Shown piece by piece: positions 9,842-20,960 of a stretch of DNA of 64,000 nucleotides. How positions within the stretch are numbered: the first letter of the stretch is position 1; each line of letters opens with the position of its first letter. Below the pieces are notes generated by a model that was given only the letters and a program-made list of their open reading frames with translations, searched no databases and was not told the DNA's origin. The stretch is from Cycas panzhihuaensis (taxonomy: Eukaryota; Cycadophyta), in the NCBI GenBank assembly GCA_023213395.1, contig CM041465.1, positions 38,695,741 to 38,759,740 on the forward strand. The letters run 5' to 3'. A program made the position numbers and the translations under genes.

Positions 9842-10930
9842 TAGCAAGGTTTTGCAACAACACAGCAAAATCCTCTATTGTCTTCCTTGCCCATAATGGT
9901 ATAGAAGGACCAAGTGTTGTAGGTATTTCTTCATGTGATGGCTCCTCACTATTACCTTCTCCACTTGATCCAGCTTCCTCTTGAATTACAATAACTGGCT
10001 CATCGTCCTCTCCAACTGATGTAATAGAAAATGGAAGTAGTTGGGGGTAAAAAGGTTCTTTTGATGATTTCTCAGTATGATACGCCGATGACTTGCAAAT
10101 TTAACATCCCAATTAATCACAAATTTTCTCCCTTGTGGATCCCACAATCTATAAGCTTTACTGATCGAAATACCCTACAAATATGCACTTCAAACTCTTG
10201 TGATCCAGCTTCTTGCAATTATCATCAGGAATATGTGCATATACTATGCACTCAAATGTTTTCAAATCACTAATGGTTAGTTTATGACCAATCCATTTTT
10301 CTTCAGCAGTCATGCCATGAACTGCTTGAGTGAGTACCCTATTTAGAATGTAAACAATAGTCACAACAACTTCTACAAATGTACTATACACCTTGCTATT
10401 TCCATCATGGTACGATTCTTTCTCTCTACAACACCATTCTATTGTGAAGTACATGGGACAATGAATTTCTGTTTTATACCATGATCTCGACAGAATTGAT
10501 TAACCGCATGATTGTCATATTCATTGCCATTATCACTCCTTAATACTTTTATCTTTTTATCACATTCATTTTCGACACTTGCTTTCCAATCACGAAAGCG
10601 GTCAAACACATTTGACTTATTCTTAAGGAAATAAACCTAGGCCTTCCTGGTGTAATCATCTATAAACACCAAAGTATATCGAGCTCCAGATATAGAAGGC
10701 TTTGAGAGTGGCCCCATCAAGTCTGTATGCATGAGTCCAAGCTTCTCTTTGGCTCTCCAGGCATTATCCCGAGCAAAAGGATAGTGGTGATGCTTCCCAT
10801 ACAAACACCCTTGACACACACCTTTTGAATATGAAACAAATGGTAATCCTTTCACCATTTTCAACCTTTTCATCAATGCAATGTTTCTATAACTAAGATG
10901 ACCCAAGCGGACATGCCACAACTTACTCAC
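9842..10930 (-). pseudogene. B integrase and linker
   Basis: Minus strand. The pre-integrase zinc domain is intact (L-W-H-V-R-L-G-H-L-S, then C-Q-G-C). The core follows: L-M-H-T-D-L-M-G-P with the first catalytic Asp, V-F-I-D-D-Y-T-R-K, a TAG after it near 10637, then I-K-V-L-R-S-D-N-G-N-E-Y with the second Asp and G-V-V-E-R-K-N-R-T with the Glu. A TAG replaces one residue in the S-Q-x-N-G block near 10440. The C-terminal part (10158-10430) and an acidic linker follow, up to the D insertion at 9842. Only the 10637-10930 and 10158-10454 stretches are cleanly open. Confidence 0.8.
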
Positions 10931-11427
10931 ATCATCAGGCTGGCAACAAAAGCATAAGATCTCTTCTGGGATTGAAATTTCTCAAACACCCAGAAACTAT
11001 CCCTTACTTTCCCAGTAGTAATGATAAAGAAATTCTGTTTGGGGTCCTTAATCAAGCATCTATCTTTGTAAAGTTCGACCTTCATACCTTGTTTGCAGAT
11101 CTCTCGAGCTAAGAGTAAATTCATCTTAATCTTGGGTACATAATATATCCCTTTAAATTTGCCTCTTGCCAAGGATATATTGCCAACACCTCCAATAGGC
11201 AACATGCGTGCATCTCCAAGGATAATCGCAATATTACTACGATTTGCACTCCATCAAAGTTCTGCTTCTGAAAAGAGATGTGTTTCTGAGCTTTAGAGCC
11301 CAAAATCTAATAATCTCTCCTACTTGACTTGGCTGACAAGGCTGAAACTCTGACACTATGTGTTGCAACACTCTTCCCCTTATCGTCTTAGCTAGCTTTG
11401 CATTTGTCCTGTCTTTTGAACTATCAA
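10927..11427 (-). pseudogene. B protease region
   Basis: The minus-strand frame 10927-11205 contains the C-terminal protease blocks (G-V-G-N-I-S-L-A, Y-V-P-K-I-K-M-N-L-L) leading into the pre-integrase segment. The N-terminal part, at about 11237-11303, shows G-S-K-A-Q-K-H-I, the position of the D-S-G-A-S-K-H-I active site, with the motif destroyed. A frameshift near 11200 separates the two halves. No functional protease remains. Confidence 0.7.
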
Positions 11428-12171
11428 TTCTTCTCTTTGTGGCCTTCCTTCTTGCAGTAGTTGCATTTTCTAGTGAATTTCTTTCTCCCAAGATTCTTCC
11501 CCTATCCTCTGTGTAGACTTTTCTTCTTGAACGGTCTTTTTCCTCTACATCTTCATGAATAAGGCCTAATTCAAATCGAAACCACCAAGCATTCCATAGT
11601 GTTTTAGCTTGGAATCCTCAAATAGAATAAGATTTTTAATACCATCAAACATTTCACCCTCCATTACTTCATCTCTTCCATAGATGGTCTGGAAAGATGA
11701 AAATGCAACTGGTAGTTTCCACATAATCATTGCAAACAATAGTGCATCATCAATTGAGTTTGGTTTCAACTCTTCCAACTTATTCTTCAAATCAGTGACT
11801 CTGTTCAGGTAGGCACTTATGTTGGTCTCCTCTTCCACCTCAAAATTGAGAAGCTCCAACATCAAACCAAGACGCTTATTCATCTTTTTCTTCTCAAATG
11901 TCTCACACAACTTTGCCCAAATTTCATCTAGTTGCTCAAGATTATGAACTACTACTCTCTGGTCTGGAGCCAGTGACAGTTTCAACAATCCAACCGCCAT
12001 GAATTGCTTCTCCTAAAAGCAAACACACTCTTTATGATTGAGCGGAATTGCGTCCACTTTCTCCTATGTTATTGCCCATCGTTGGTTTACCATAAGTATT
12101 AACTCCATATTGGCCTTCTACTCACTGAAATTATTGCCATTAAAGATGACATTAGGCATTAATCTATCCAT
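11428..12171 (-). pseudogene. B gag
   Basis: A probable start ATG at 12171 gives M-D-R-L-M-P-N-V followed by an F-N-G-N-N-F-S-E block as in Copia gags; early stops are present. The open part (11566-12000) has the central capsid-like helices, including W-A-K-L-C-E-T-F and L-N-R-V-T-D-L-K-N-K-L-E-E-L. A zinc knuckle C-N-Y-C-K-K-E-G-H-K-E-K-N lies near 11425-11465 with a stop in place of its last Cys. Gag of B is only distantly like those of A, D and E, so B is a separate Copia family. Confidence 0.78.
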
Positions 12172-13538
12172 TCTCGAGAAACGAGCTTTAAAAACAGAGT
12201 CAATAACACCAAACTACTAGACCTATAGTCCCTTGGACACCACAAACTTCATTGTGTTTTCCTTCTTCACAAGCACATATGCTAGGGCACTCAATTTAAT
12301 GGTTATGCAAGCCAAAAACTGCTCAACAACAATCAATCCAATAGCACTGGGACTCAAGAAAGTTCTCCAATCGCTTAAAAAGCTTCAAAAAATACTTAGA
12401 ATCCTCAAAAAAATGCTTTAAACTTCAGAATATTTAACACAATAGTTGTAGGTATGATATGCAAGTCAGATTTAGGTCAAATCGGCTTCAATGATCTCTG
12501 AATTCAATAAAAAGCACTCAGTATATGATATAGTATACACAAAATTTCATATCTATGGTTTAAAAAGGTCTTGGACCTTTTAATTTACATGGGAATATAC
12601 CAAAAAGTATATCGCAAACTTTGGCGGTTATGTATATTCTCGTGCAACTTTTCACTTGCTCCACATGCTTGAAATATCACTGAGAATATCGAATAGATAT
12701 CAATTAAGGTTAACATACCTTAATATATTCATAAATATACTCCAATAGTTGTGGATGTTGTAAAATTAACAAAGAAAAGCTGCGACTATATAGTGAAGGG
12801 TCACATGACCCGCATGGAGGAAAACTGATTGAACATACTCAACCAAGCCAAAATATGGCTTCAAGATGTTTGGAAATCCACCAACATAGCTTGCAACAAG
12901 TCTTTGAGTAATCCTCCAGTCATATACAGGGACTAACAACCTCTAACAAGGAAAAATAACGATCACAAAAGAGGAAAAAATTGCCCAACCTTAAGAACAA
13001 ATCAATATCTACCAAAAACAATTCTTCCACAGCTTCCAACACTACTTAACCACCATTCCACGCATAGAAAAACACAACAACGAATGCAATCTCACCAACA
13101 GATAAGGTAATGAATTTTTTTGATATATAATATTGAATTTTTGTGCCCAATAATATTGAATGGCTCTCAATTGATGACCAACGCCTTTAGAATATGCCCA
13201 ACGCCTTTAGAATATGCCCAATATTGTTAGATCACTTCCAACACTGGTGCCACAAGCATATAAAGTGCCTAACGCGCTTTAACAACCTCAAATGGCTTCA
13301 AAACGAACCCTACTTGGTCTGCAACATGCCCAATATTCTTTATTGATCTGAAACAATGCAATATTCCTTATTGATAAGTGAGTTTTACCTTCTCAACAAC
13401 CATTGATCACTGTGCCTGCTCCTGCAAGTTGTCGGAGAAGATAAATTTTCAAGAAACTTGGATTCTGTCAACTTTACTTAACAACCAACGATCTTATTGC
13501 TCCACCCAACTCTAGCTTCAGTTGTGTAGGACCTTACA
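12172..13538 (-). other. B 5' leader
   Basis: About 1.4 kb between gag and primer site, AT-rich, no coding signal. It contains a 20-bp exact tandem duplication at 13181-13220. Short frames at 12038-12220 and 12233-12421 on the plus strand lack recognisable domains. Confidence 0.65.
13181..13220. repeat. 20-bp tandem duplication
   Basis: ACGCCTTTAGAATATGCCCA occurs twice without a gap. It is a simple local duplication inside the B leader. Confidence 0.95.
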
Positions 13539-13550
13539 GCTCTGGTACCA
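13539..13550 (-). promoter_or_regulatory. B primer-binding site
   Basis: GCTCTGGTACCA on the plus strand is TGGTACCAGAGC on the element strand, directly abutting the LTR. It differs by one transition from the TGGTATCAGAGC used by the other elements. Confidence 0.85.
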
Positions 13551-13889
13551 TGTTAAGAAACATGAATGAACGCATACATGTTTACACACTGTAGAACCTT
13601 TACCATACACAACAAGAAAACAATATAAATAGAGAACAATTGCACAATACACAAGATATACGTGGGAAACCCTTTTAGAAAAAAAACCACCACAAAAGAT
13701 CTCTCGATCACATTGATTCTGATTTCCTTGTTGTTGAATATACAATGGACTTCGGGATATTTATAATTCCCCAAGAGGTGTTAACCCTTAAAAGTTGTGA
13801 CCCTCCGAATAACTTGCACATTTTCATTAATCACATAAACCACACATCAATATTAACAAGTGGCTTAATAATTAACTACCATGTTAACA
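13551..13889 (-). repeat. B 5' LTR
   Basis: 339 bp, TGTTAAGAAACATG to CATGTTAACA on the plus strand. The two ends form an inverted repeat (TGTTAA...TTAACA). It is homologous over its length to the B' LTR at 35712-36060 and to the fragment at 1761-2007. With the primer site on its left it is the 5' LTR of a minus-strand element. Confidence 0.9.
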
Positions 13890-13902
13890 AAATCAAAGTA
13901 CT

Positions 13903-14255
13903 TGTTGGAACTTCCATTCTCTAGCATAATCTTAAATAGAACATTAAACAGAATATTAGATGAACATCAGAAAACATCATAGAAAACTACTTGGATCATA
14001 AATGGTTTCAAATGATACCTCCATTGTATTGACAAAAGAAAGTAATGATACAAACTGATCTCATATGATGTGAGGCAATATCAAAATGCTAACATGATGA
14101 TGTCTTTATATACTACAAATTTGTGTTTGTGAGGAATCCACTACTTTGTGGTTTACTTGGACAAATGTGCATTACTTGGTCAAATATACATTACTTAGTC
14201 AATTGTGCAGAATACATTATTATTCCAACACCCTCCCTTAATGCACATTTCAACA
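13903..14255 (-). repeat. C 3' LTR
   Basis: 353 bp from TGTTGGAAC to TTTCAACA on the plus strand. The last 25 bp before the end contain CCCTCCCTTAATGCACATTT, and a second similar copy (CTCCCTCTTAATGCACATTT) lies just inside the element at 14256. On the element strand this means two purine tracts in tandem. The outer boundary is set by GTACT duplication at 13898-13902. Confidence 0.85.
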
Positions 14256-15436
14256 CTCCCTCTTAATGCACATTTGGGAAACTAGATGTTGCTTTTGAAT
14301 TTGCAATACCTCGTCCTTGAAAATGTCTTGAAGATGATGTCTTCAACTTGATCTTTAGCTTCAATCCTGTAATGATGTCTTTGTTGTAATAGCTTTTGAA
14401 AGTAATGATCTTGAACTTGACATTCTTCATTCCAGTGTGCAAATCTAGATTCTTCATCATATGAAAAGTATAGTAAATCAAAATTGGTCCAATATGATTT
14501 TGATGTAGATCCTGTAGGTAACCATCTTCATGAATACCAACAAGATCTTGAAATTCAAAATTTGTATCAAGCATGACTTCAATCACAACCTGTTTGTCTT
14601 CATTTTCCTCAACACATGAATAATCAACATCAATTGAATCAATATCAGGATTTGAAGGTAAAACATCAATAGAATAATCAATATCATTAGGATCATATAT
14701 AAAATGAGCATCGACATCCTATATGAATTCTTCTTCTGTAACAGGTTCTTCAATCTGATTTGCAAATTCTTTTCCTTGTGTCCACTTTTGGAATGTAGTA
14801 ACGATGCTTGATCTTGGTATGGTTCATTCTTCTTTTCAAAAGTGGATTCTTTATTACCTATATAGTGTTTTGAATATTGCAGCAGATCATAGTAGATTCT
14901 TTCGGACTTTGATGTAGCTCTTGCAGTACCTCTCTCAGATCATCTGTTTCATGAACTTCTACTTCAACCTTTTTGAATTCAACTTCAATTGAATTATGCC
15001 CAATAATAATTTGCATACTTTCATCATTTTGCAATTCTCCCTCATCATTCAAACAATTTAAACTTGAATCAATACTCAAAATAGGAACATCACTTAAATT
15101 TGGATCAACAAATAGAAATAAATCACCAGACTCATCTTCAATAGAACCATTCAATTCATATTCAATTTCCTTTGAAATACCAAGACCGTCTATAGAAATG
15201 AGTGATAAATCTTCCACATCTTGAATTATTTCTTCAACAATTTTATCTTGAATTTCTTGACCATAATCACCAGTAGGCTCTTCAATAGTTTTATCATACT
15301 CAACATGCTCAGTAATAGGTTCATCACACTTAACATTCTTAATAGTAATAGTAGTCTCATCAAATATCCCATCAACTATGCATTTAGTAGAGATATATTC
15401 AAAAATAGTTTTTCCACATTTAGAAGTGGCTTCATC
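14256..15436 (-). pseudogene. C acidic coding region, C-terminal to gag
   Basis: Minus strand, directly after the LINE insertion in transcript order. Reading from 15436 downward gives a long Glu-, Asp- and Ile-rich stretch, open from 15436 to 14858 apart from frame uncertainty, with repeated E-E-I, D-E-S-G-D and E-V-E-F-K-K-V-E-V-E-V patches. Further on, two frames (14583-14765, 14263-14586) end just before the LTR. There is no protease or polymerase motif. I do not recognise the acidic region. It could be a Gag C-terminal extension or an accessory protein of a non-autonomous element. Confidence 0.6.
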
Positions 15437-15449
15437 AATACCCCTACTT

Positions 15450-15819
15450 CTTTTTTTTTTTTGTTATTAGGTAAAATAAATAAGTCGTGGGTTTTAAAAC
15501 AGGATCCCACAACCTAGTACATCAATAAAAATATATCATCCGAGGCACAAATTGGCCATGACAAACCCACGGCCAAAATATAAAACAAACCCAAAATCAA
15601 ACTAAATCATTCTAGGACAAGCCCCTTGGCTAGCTCTCACGGACCCTTTCCCCCTCAACCAGTCTCGTAGATTCCTCCGGGATGTCCTCCCTCCAAACAG
15701 TAGATCTCCTATTCCTCACTCCCCAGTTGGCCAGATTATCTGCCACTTTATTACCTTCCCTGTAGATATGCCGAAGTTGGACACTCTTCAAACCTTTTAG
15801 GGCTTCCTGAGCATCCTTG
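15450..15819 (-). mobile_element. 5'-truncated LINE 3' end with poly-A and TSD
   Basis: A minus-strand insertion with a poly-T run on the plus strand (15451-15462), the poly-A tail of the element. It is flanked by the 13-bp duplication AATACCCCTACTT (15437-15449 and 15820-15832). The minus strand encodes the end of an RNase H domain (H-I-Y-R-E-G-N-K-V-A-D-N-L-A-N) and stops at 15630, followed by about 165 bp of 3' UTR. This matches plant L1-type LINEs whose ORF2 ends in RNase H. It is dead on arrival because of 5' truncation, and it splits the coding region of C. Confidence 0.88.
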
Positions 15820-15832
15820 AATACCCCTACTT

Positions 15833-16240
15833 TCTTTATCAAGTTCTTGACATACCTTTTCATCAACTTCAATGATACTTTCTTCATCATTTTTACCCGT
15901 ATCAGTTTCAAATTCTTTATTACTTGTATGTTGGTCATTCAGCTTTGGACCAAACTTCTCCTTTAGAATATTCCATGTTTATATGATATGCAAATTAGTT
16001 CTTTAACACTATCACGAATGTAACGATATGTGTTTGTCTCTACGGTACGATGAATCCAACTAAGTGCATAAGCATCTTTCTATTGAAGTTTTGGTGTTGG
16101 ATCTGTATATCCTTCAGAAATAATATCCCACCACTTAAAAGAAATAAAAACAGATCTCAATTCCTTTGACCATTCTAAGTAATTCTTCTTAGGTAATATA
16201 ACCAAACCCATCTTTGCTAATGAAGATCAACTATAGCAAG
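15833..16240 (-). pseudogene. C gag-like region
   Basis: Minus strand. A Copia-type gag signature is visible: M-G-L-V-I-L-P-K-K-N-Y-L-E-W-S-K-E-L, then W-W-D-I-I-S-E-G-Y, then D-A-Y-A-L-S-W-I-H-R-T-V, and after a frameshift W-N-I-L-K-E-K-F-G. These are the order and spacing of the superfamily's capsid region. An in-frame stop lies near 16080. An acidic stretch follows and is interrupted by the LINE at 15832. No zinc knuckle is seen. Confidence 0.65.
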
Positions 16241-17152
16241 TGCAACGATCAATCATGAACACGAACAAGCAAATCACATCATACTCAATGTTTTATCCTT
16301 TATCTTCAGTCCTTTTAGGACCTCTTTCTACCTCCTTGTCCTTGAAAGGGCTCATACTACTTACATGATTGCTTTTGAACAAAATTACACTTACAACATA
16401 CTTCTAGGGTTTAAACATGACTTCCCCTAGGTTCAATAAATTGACAAAACGAATGAGAACTTCCTTGCAAAAGATGAACCTTCACAATTTCCTCATAGCA
16501 CTCAAAATAATGCTTCAACTTTGAACTGAAATATCTTTATTAAGATGGCATGAAGTTCAATTCATAGTTCACAATGAAGTACTCTAAATCAGGATTCCAA
16601 TAGATCAGACAATTCAAAAAACACACTCCTAGAACTCAAGATATTGAAGAAAATGCACAAGTACCTTTTTGAAAAATAAAACTATTCCAATTAGAATTTA
16701 GCACCCTTTAGCTATTTAGCCTTTGGTCGCATTGGTTGTTGCATATGACCACCCACTGATGGGAAGAGGGCTCCACGAACTCCAATAAAAAATCCAATCA
16801 AACTTCATTAAATAAAAACATTGGGGAAAAAAATTATGCAAGGTCAAAAAATACCCTACACGTGATTAATTTCTAATGACAAAATTCAATTTACAGCAAT
16901 AATAATAGATCAAATCGATCAAAAACTCCTCTCCAGATAAACGTAGATATCCACAGATTGCTATGACAAACAATAGTCGAACTTCATGGTTTCGTGTGGG
17001 CGTGGCTTAGAATACTTCCTTTAGCAGTTGAATGGTGGACTTCACAGTGATCTTCATCACAATAGTGATGTGCAAATGGTCAAAGCTTCATACAGTTGAT
17101 GGCAGACAACACATGATGGAGAATAGTGCGAGATCACATGCGATATCTCCAC
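16241..17152 (-). other. C 5' leader, gag-proximal part
   Basis: AT-rich and non-coding in all frames. It continues beyond the Gy insertion at 22805-23487. Confidence 0.6.
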
Positions 17153-17157
17153 AGGCT

Positions 17158-17704
17158 TGTAGCATTCCTAAATATGGTCATAACTATAGCTTATGACCAT
17201 TCAAATCGAAGGTCTCTGAACAATGATTCCAACGATCCAGACGAAAGTTAAATCTGACATTTGTATCAAAAGTTATGACCATTTAAAGTTAGCTTGCCAG
17301 TTTTTGTAGAAGTCCTGGCCGACTTCTATTTGTGCAGTATTAAGAATAATATCATCTTTTCTGGCCGACTTCTATTGCTATCCGTTGGCCGCCTATTTAA
17401 GGAGGATTTGCGGCCTCATTTCATCATCGAAGAAGAAGTCTTGGACTGCAGTATTTTCGGCCCTTTTGAGGAGCTTTGTGGAGGGAACCTCGCCTCGAAG
17501 AGGGATTCTTTATCGTCAGCAATTTGCGGGATCTTTTGGTAACGTTGTATCTATTTGCTTTATATTCATTTCATACCCTTTTATATTTGTATCCAAGTGG
17601 ATTTGTATTATTGCTCTCTTGATTGGATATTTTGCAAGTGCATTTGGTGGATATTTTGTCTATTTCTATAAAAGTTGTTAGAAGAATTCTGTAAGATTGC
17701 TACA
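17158..17704 (+). repeat. Gy 5' LTR
   Basis: 547 bp, TGTAGCATTCC to GATTGCTACA. TGTAGCA and TGCTACA form a terminal inverted repeat. A TATA-like CTATTTAAGG is at about 17393-17402. The repeated phrase GGCCGACTTCTATT occurs twice in U3. Confidence 0.95.
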
Positions 17705-17706
17705 AG

Positions 17707-17718
17707 TGGTATCAGAGC
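17707..17718 (+). promoter_or_regulatory. Gy primer-binding site
   Basis: TGGTATCAGAGC starts two bases after the LTR end, an initiator-Met-tRNA primer site. Confidence 0.92.
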
Positions 17719-17818
17719 TTCGATCGAAGTGGGTATTTAGCGTGTCTCTACAAGAAATATCTGAGGAATTTTTTTCAATAGAACAGAGTTAAGGTCAGGA
17801 AAAACCACAATAGGAAAA

Positions 17819-18880
17819 ATGGTGCTCCAAGCCTCCCAGGGAATCGAGGACGTGTCAAAAAGGGTGGACCATTTGGACGGTAGTATTACGCTAATGCAAA
17901 CCCAGTACAAGGAATTGAAATCGAATATACAAGAAATTCGTGATATTCTGTTGGCTCCAAAAAAAGATTTTGGATTTCAAAGTGGAGATAAAGAAGAGGA
18001 GCAGAGCCAAGAAGAAGGGGAATACTCAGGAGATCAGGTTGGGCTCGGTCTTAAGGGAACTAAATTTCAGCTAGAAAAGTTTGACCCAGATAGATCCCGG
18101 GATATTCGTAGTTGGGTGATGCAGATGGAGGTCTAGTTCAAAACCACCCCTTTAACCAATAAAGAAAAATTGGTGGTGGCAGCGTTGCACTTATACAGAA
18201 AAGCCTTACAATTTTTTCATTGGTGGCAAAGAAATTATGAGGGCACAATCCGCTACAATTGGATTTTTTTTAAGAAGTCTCTATTCTAGCAATATGAAGA
18301 TACAACGAAAACGGATTATTTCGCCCAACTTACTAGGTTACAACAGGTCGGTACGGTACAATCTTATACTGAACAGTTCCAAGCACTACATAGTATGGTC
18401 GATGCCCATATTAGTGAACCTCAACTCGTAGAGGTATACATAGCAAGTCTTCGAGGTAATATCAGGTACCGACTAAAGACCATGGAAGTGAGCTTCCTGA
18501 CCGATGCTATACGCCATGCCAGGAACATTGAAGCAGAATTTAGAGAAGGAAGACAAAGTTACGTTCGTCAAACCGACTTTGAAAGACCTCCTACCCAGCA
18601 ATTTAAACCAAACTAGACACAGTCTGGAACTAAAGTGGGTGCTCCTACGGGGGAGAAAAAACATGAACAAATGTCAAGAGCATAACACATCAAGAATGGA
18701 ACATGTTTTCATTGTGGAGGAAAGTATAATCAGGAACATAAATGCCCTCCTAAGAAAATGTTCATGATGAATAATGAGGAAGACCCTCTCCTTGATGAAA
18801 CTATGGATGAAATTATAGAAGAGGAAGCATTAGTCCAAGAAGACGAAGCCCAGATAGAGGAGTTATTGAATACAAACCCA
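17819..18880 (+). pseudogene. Gy gag
   Basis: Gag polyprotein. ATG 17819 opens a frame with a coiled-coil-like N-terminus (V-S-K-R-V-D-H-L-D-G) and an acidic patch. The TAG at 18134-18136 (V-*-F-K) interrupts it. The capsid region continues through W-W-Q-R-N-Y-E, Y-F-A-Q-L-T-R-L-Q-Q-V-G-T-V-Q, then V-Y-I-A-S-L-R, with frameshifts near 18290 and 18615. A zinc knuckle C-F-H-C-G-G-K-Y-N-Q-E-H-K-C is at about 18700-18742. The retrotransposon gag fold is that of plant chromoviruses. Confidence 0.88.
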
Positions 18881-18884
18881 GACA

Positions 18885-20322
18885 ATGTTCATATATCACT
18901 TCAAGCCATCACTGGGGAGGCGCACACCACATACATTGAGATTTCGAGGGTTAATAAAAAATGCAGAGGTTTCCATTTTGGTAGATAGTGGTAGTACACA
19001 CAATTTCATAAATCGCCCTACTGCAGAAAAGTTAGGTCTCATAGTACAGCCACTCAATATATTCCAAGTGGCAATAGCAAATCGTAGGACTATGCCTTGT
19101 GATGGTTATTGCCAACAAGTAAGCTTACGTATTGCGGAGTACTCAACCACATCTTGCATGTTTGCCATGCCTATTGGTGGGGTTGACATGGTTCTAGGAG
19201 TACAATGGCTTCAAACCTTGGGAAATATTGTTACCAACTTTCGGACGCGGTTTATGTGTTTTCACCAAAAGGGACGTAAGTACAAGCTACAGGCTCTCGA
19301 CATTCCTCCAGTACAATTGGTATCCTCTCAGTGTATGGAAAAGATACTTCGAAAAAATCCCACCTCGTTCATGATTTCCTGTTATAAGATAGCAGCAGAA
19401 GAAGTTCCCATGGAGGTACAAGAACTAATTGACCAATATAGTAAAGTTTTTGAGGAACTACCACCCGAACTTCCTCCTAGTCGTGGATATGAGCATGTGA
19501 TTGATTTGGTTCCTCAATCGGCCCCTGTCAATATCAGGCCATATAGGCACCCATTCCATCATAAACAAGAGATTGAACACATCACTCAAGATCTTCTCCA
19601 ACAAGGAATCATCGTGCCAAGTAGTAGTCCCTTTGCATCTCCAGTTATAATTGCACGAAAGAAAGATGGATCATATCGTATGTGTGGAGATTATCGGGCT
19701 CTCAATAAATTAACGATCAAGAATAGATACTTGATTCCTCGTATCGATGACCTTTTGGATGAACTTCATGGAGCAAAGTTCTTCTCAAAAATTGATCTAC
19801 GCTCTGGATACTATTAGATTCGCATCAAAGAGGAAGACACGCATAAGACGGCTTTCCGCACACACAAAGGGCTATTCGAATTTCGGGTTATGCCTTTAAT
19901 GACGATTTAATGCCCCCGCAACGTTTCAAAATATGATGAACCAGATCCTCAAGCCGTATATTCAAAAATTTGTGCTAGTTTTTTTTGATGATATCCTAAT
20001 CTATAGCTGTTCTTGGCAAGAGCATCTCCAACACATACAGATCATCCTCCAATTATTACAAAACCGACAATTGTTCGCGAACAAAAAGAAATGTACATTT
20101 GGGCAAACAGAGCTAGAATATTTGGGGCATATAATATCTTCCAAAGGAGTGCGAATTGACCCAAAGAAGATCAAGGCGATTATCAACTGGCCCACACCTA
20201 AGAATGTTACGGGAGTTCGAGGATTCTTAGGAGCCGCCGGTTTCGTACGCAAATTTATCAAGGGTTATGCTCATATAGCGACACCTCTACCAGATTTGAC
20301 AAGAAAAGAGGCATTAAAATAG
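18885..20322 (+). pseudogene. Gy protease and reverse transcriptase
   Basis: The protease has an intact active site [11 protein letters not shown] (about 18978-19010) and the [16 protein letters not shown] flap region. Reverse transcriptase follows in the same frame: [25 protein letters not shown] and [10 protein letters not shown] (first catalytic Asp). A TAG is at 19816-19818 and a frame change lies near 19905. The palm F-F-D-D-I-L-I-Y-S (about 19981-20007) is intact. The thumb runs to a TAG at 20320-20322. Confidence 0.92.
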
Positions 20323-20325
20323 GAT

Positions 20326-20772
20326 CAATTAGCGGAAGCGGCATTCCAACAACTAAAGACAGCTATGACTACGGCCCCAGCCCTTGCACTACCACAATTC
20401 TCAAAACCCTTCACTATTGAATGTGACGCCTCCGGTTTTGGGTTGGGAGCAGTTTTACTACAAGAAGATCGACCACTAGCATATGAAAGCCGTAAGCTCA
20501 ATAGCCGTGAGCGCCTCAAACCAATATACGACAAAGAAATGCTAGCGATTATGCATGCCATCCAACAGTGGTGACAATATTTGCTAGGAAATAAATTTAT
20601 CGTCAAGACTGATCACGACAGTCTGAAATATTTCCTGAATCAAAAATCCTTAACAGATGAACAACAAAAGTGGGTTAGCAGATTACAAGCATTTGACTTT
20701 TCGATAGTTTACAAGAAAGGAAAGGAGAACATCATAGCATTTATTATCAAGATCCGTAGTAGAAGATCATGA
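20326..20772 (+). pseudogene. Gy RNase H
   Basis: RNase H follows reverse transcriptase directly. F-T-I-E-C-D-A-S-G-F-G-L-G-A-V-L (about 20410) has the first catalytic Asp, E-M-L-A-I the Glu, and K-T-D-H-D-S-L-K-Y the next Asp. The TGA at 20572-20574 replaces a residue between Q-W and Q-Y, and the frame is lost after K-G-K-E-N near 20735. It removes the genomic RNA during reverse transcription. Confidence 0.9.
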
Positions 20773-20960
20773 AGAGGATAAAGCATCATTAAAAGCCATT
20801 ACCATAATTAGCCCAGCATGGATGGAGGAACTAGTCAAAGGTTACGACAAGGACACTCATTCTCAAAAGGCGCTGCAAGAAATCAAGGAAGGACTTAATA
20901 CCAAGTACTCTCTCCAAGGAAATTTAATCTTGCGAAAAGGTAAGATGCTAGTGCCTACAG

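Larger units (their letters stand above)
4522..13889 (-). mobile_element. element B: Copia lacking its 3' end
   Basis: Minus-strand Copia with its 5' LTR at 13551-13889, primer site, gag, protease, integrase and the integrase-to-reverse-transcriptase linker. It is split by D (4622-9836, ATCAT duplication). Left of D only 95 bp of B remain (4522-4616). They encode the linker just before reverse transcriptase and end at a D-D patch abutting E. Reverse transcriptase, RNase H and the 3' LTR are gone, so the left end is a deletion, not an insertion boundary. No TSD is detectable. Confidence 0.75.

Noticed and set aside
13518-13774. Short Cys/Tyr-rich membrane-like frames
   Set aside because: They are translations of the B LTR and its primer site.
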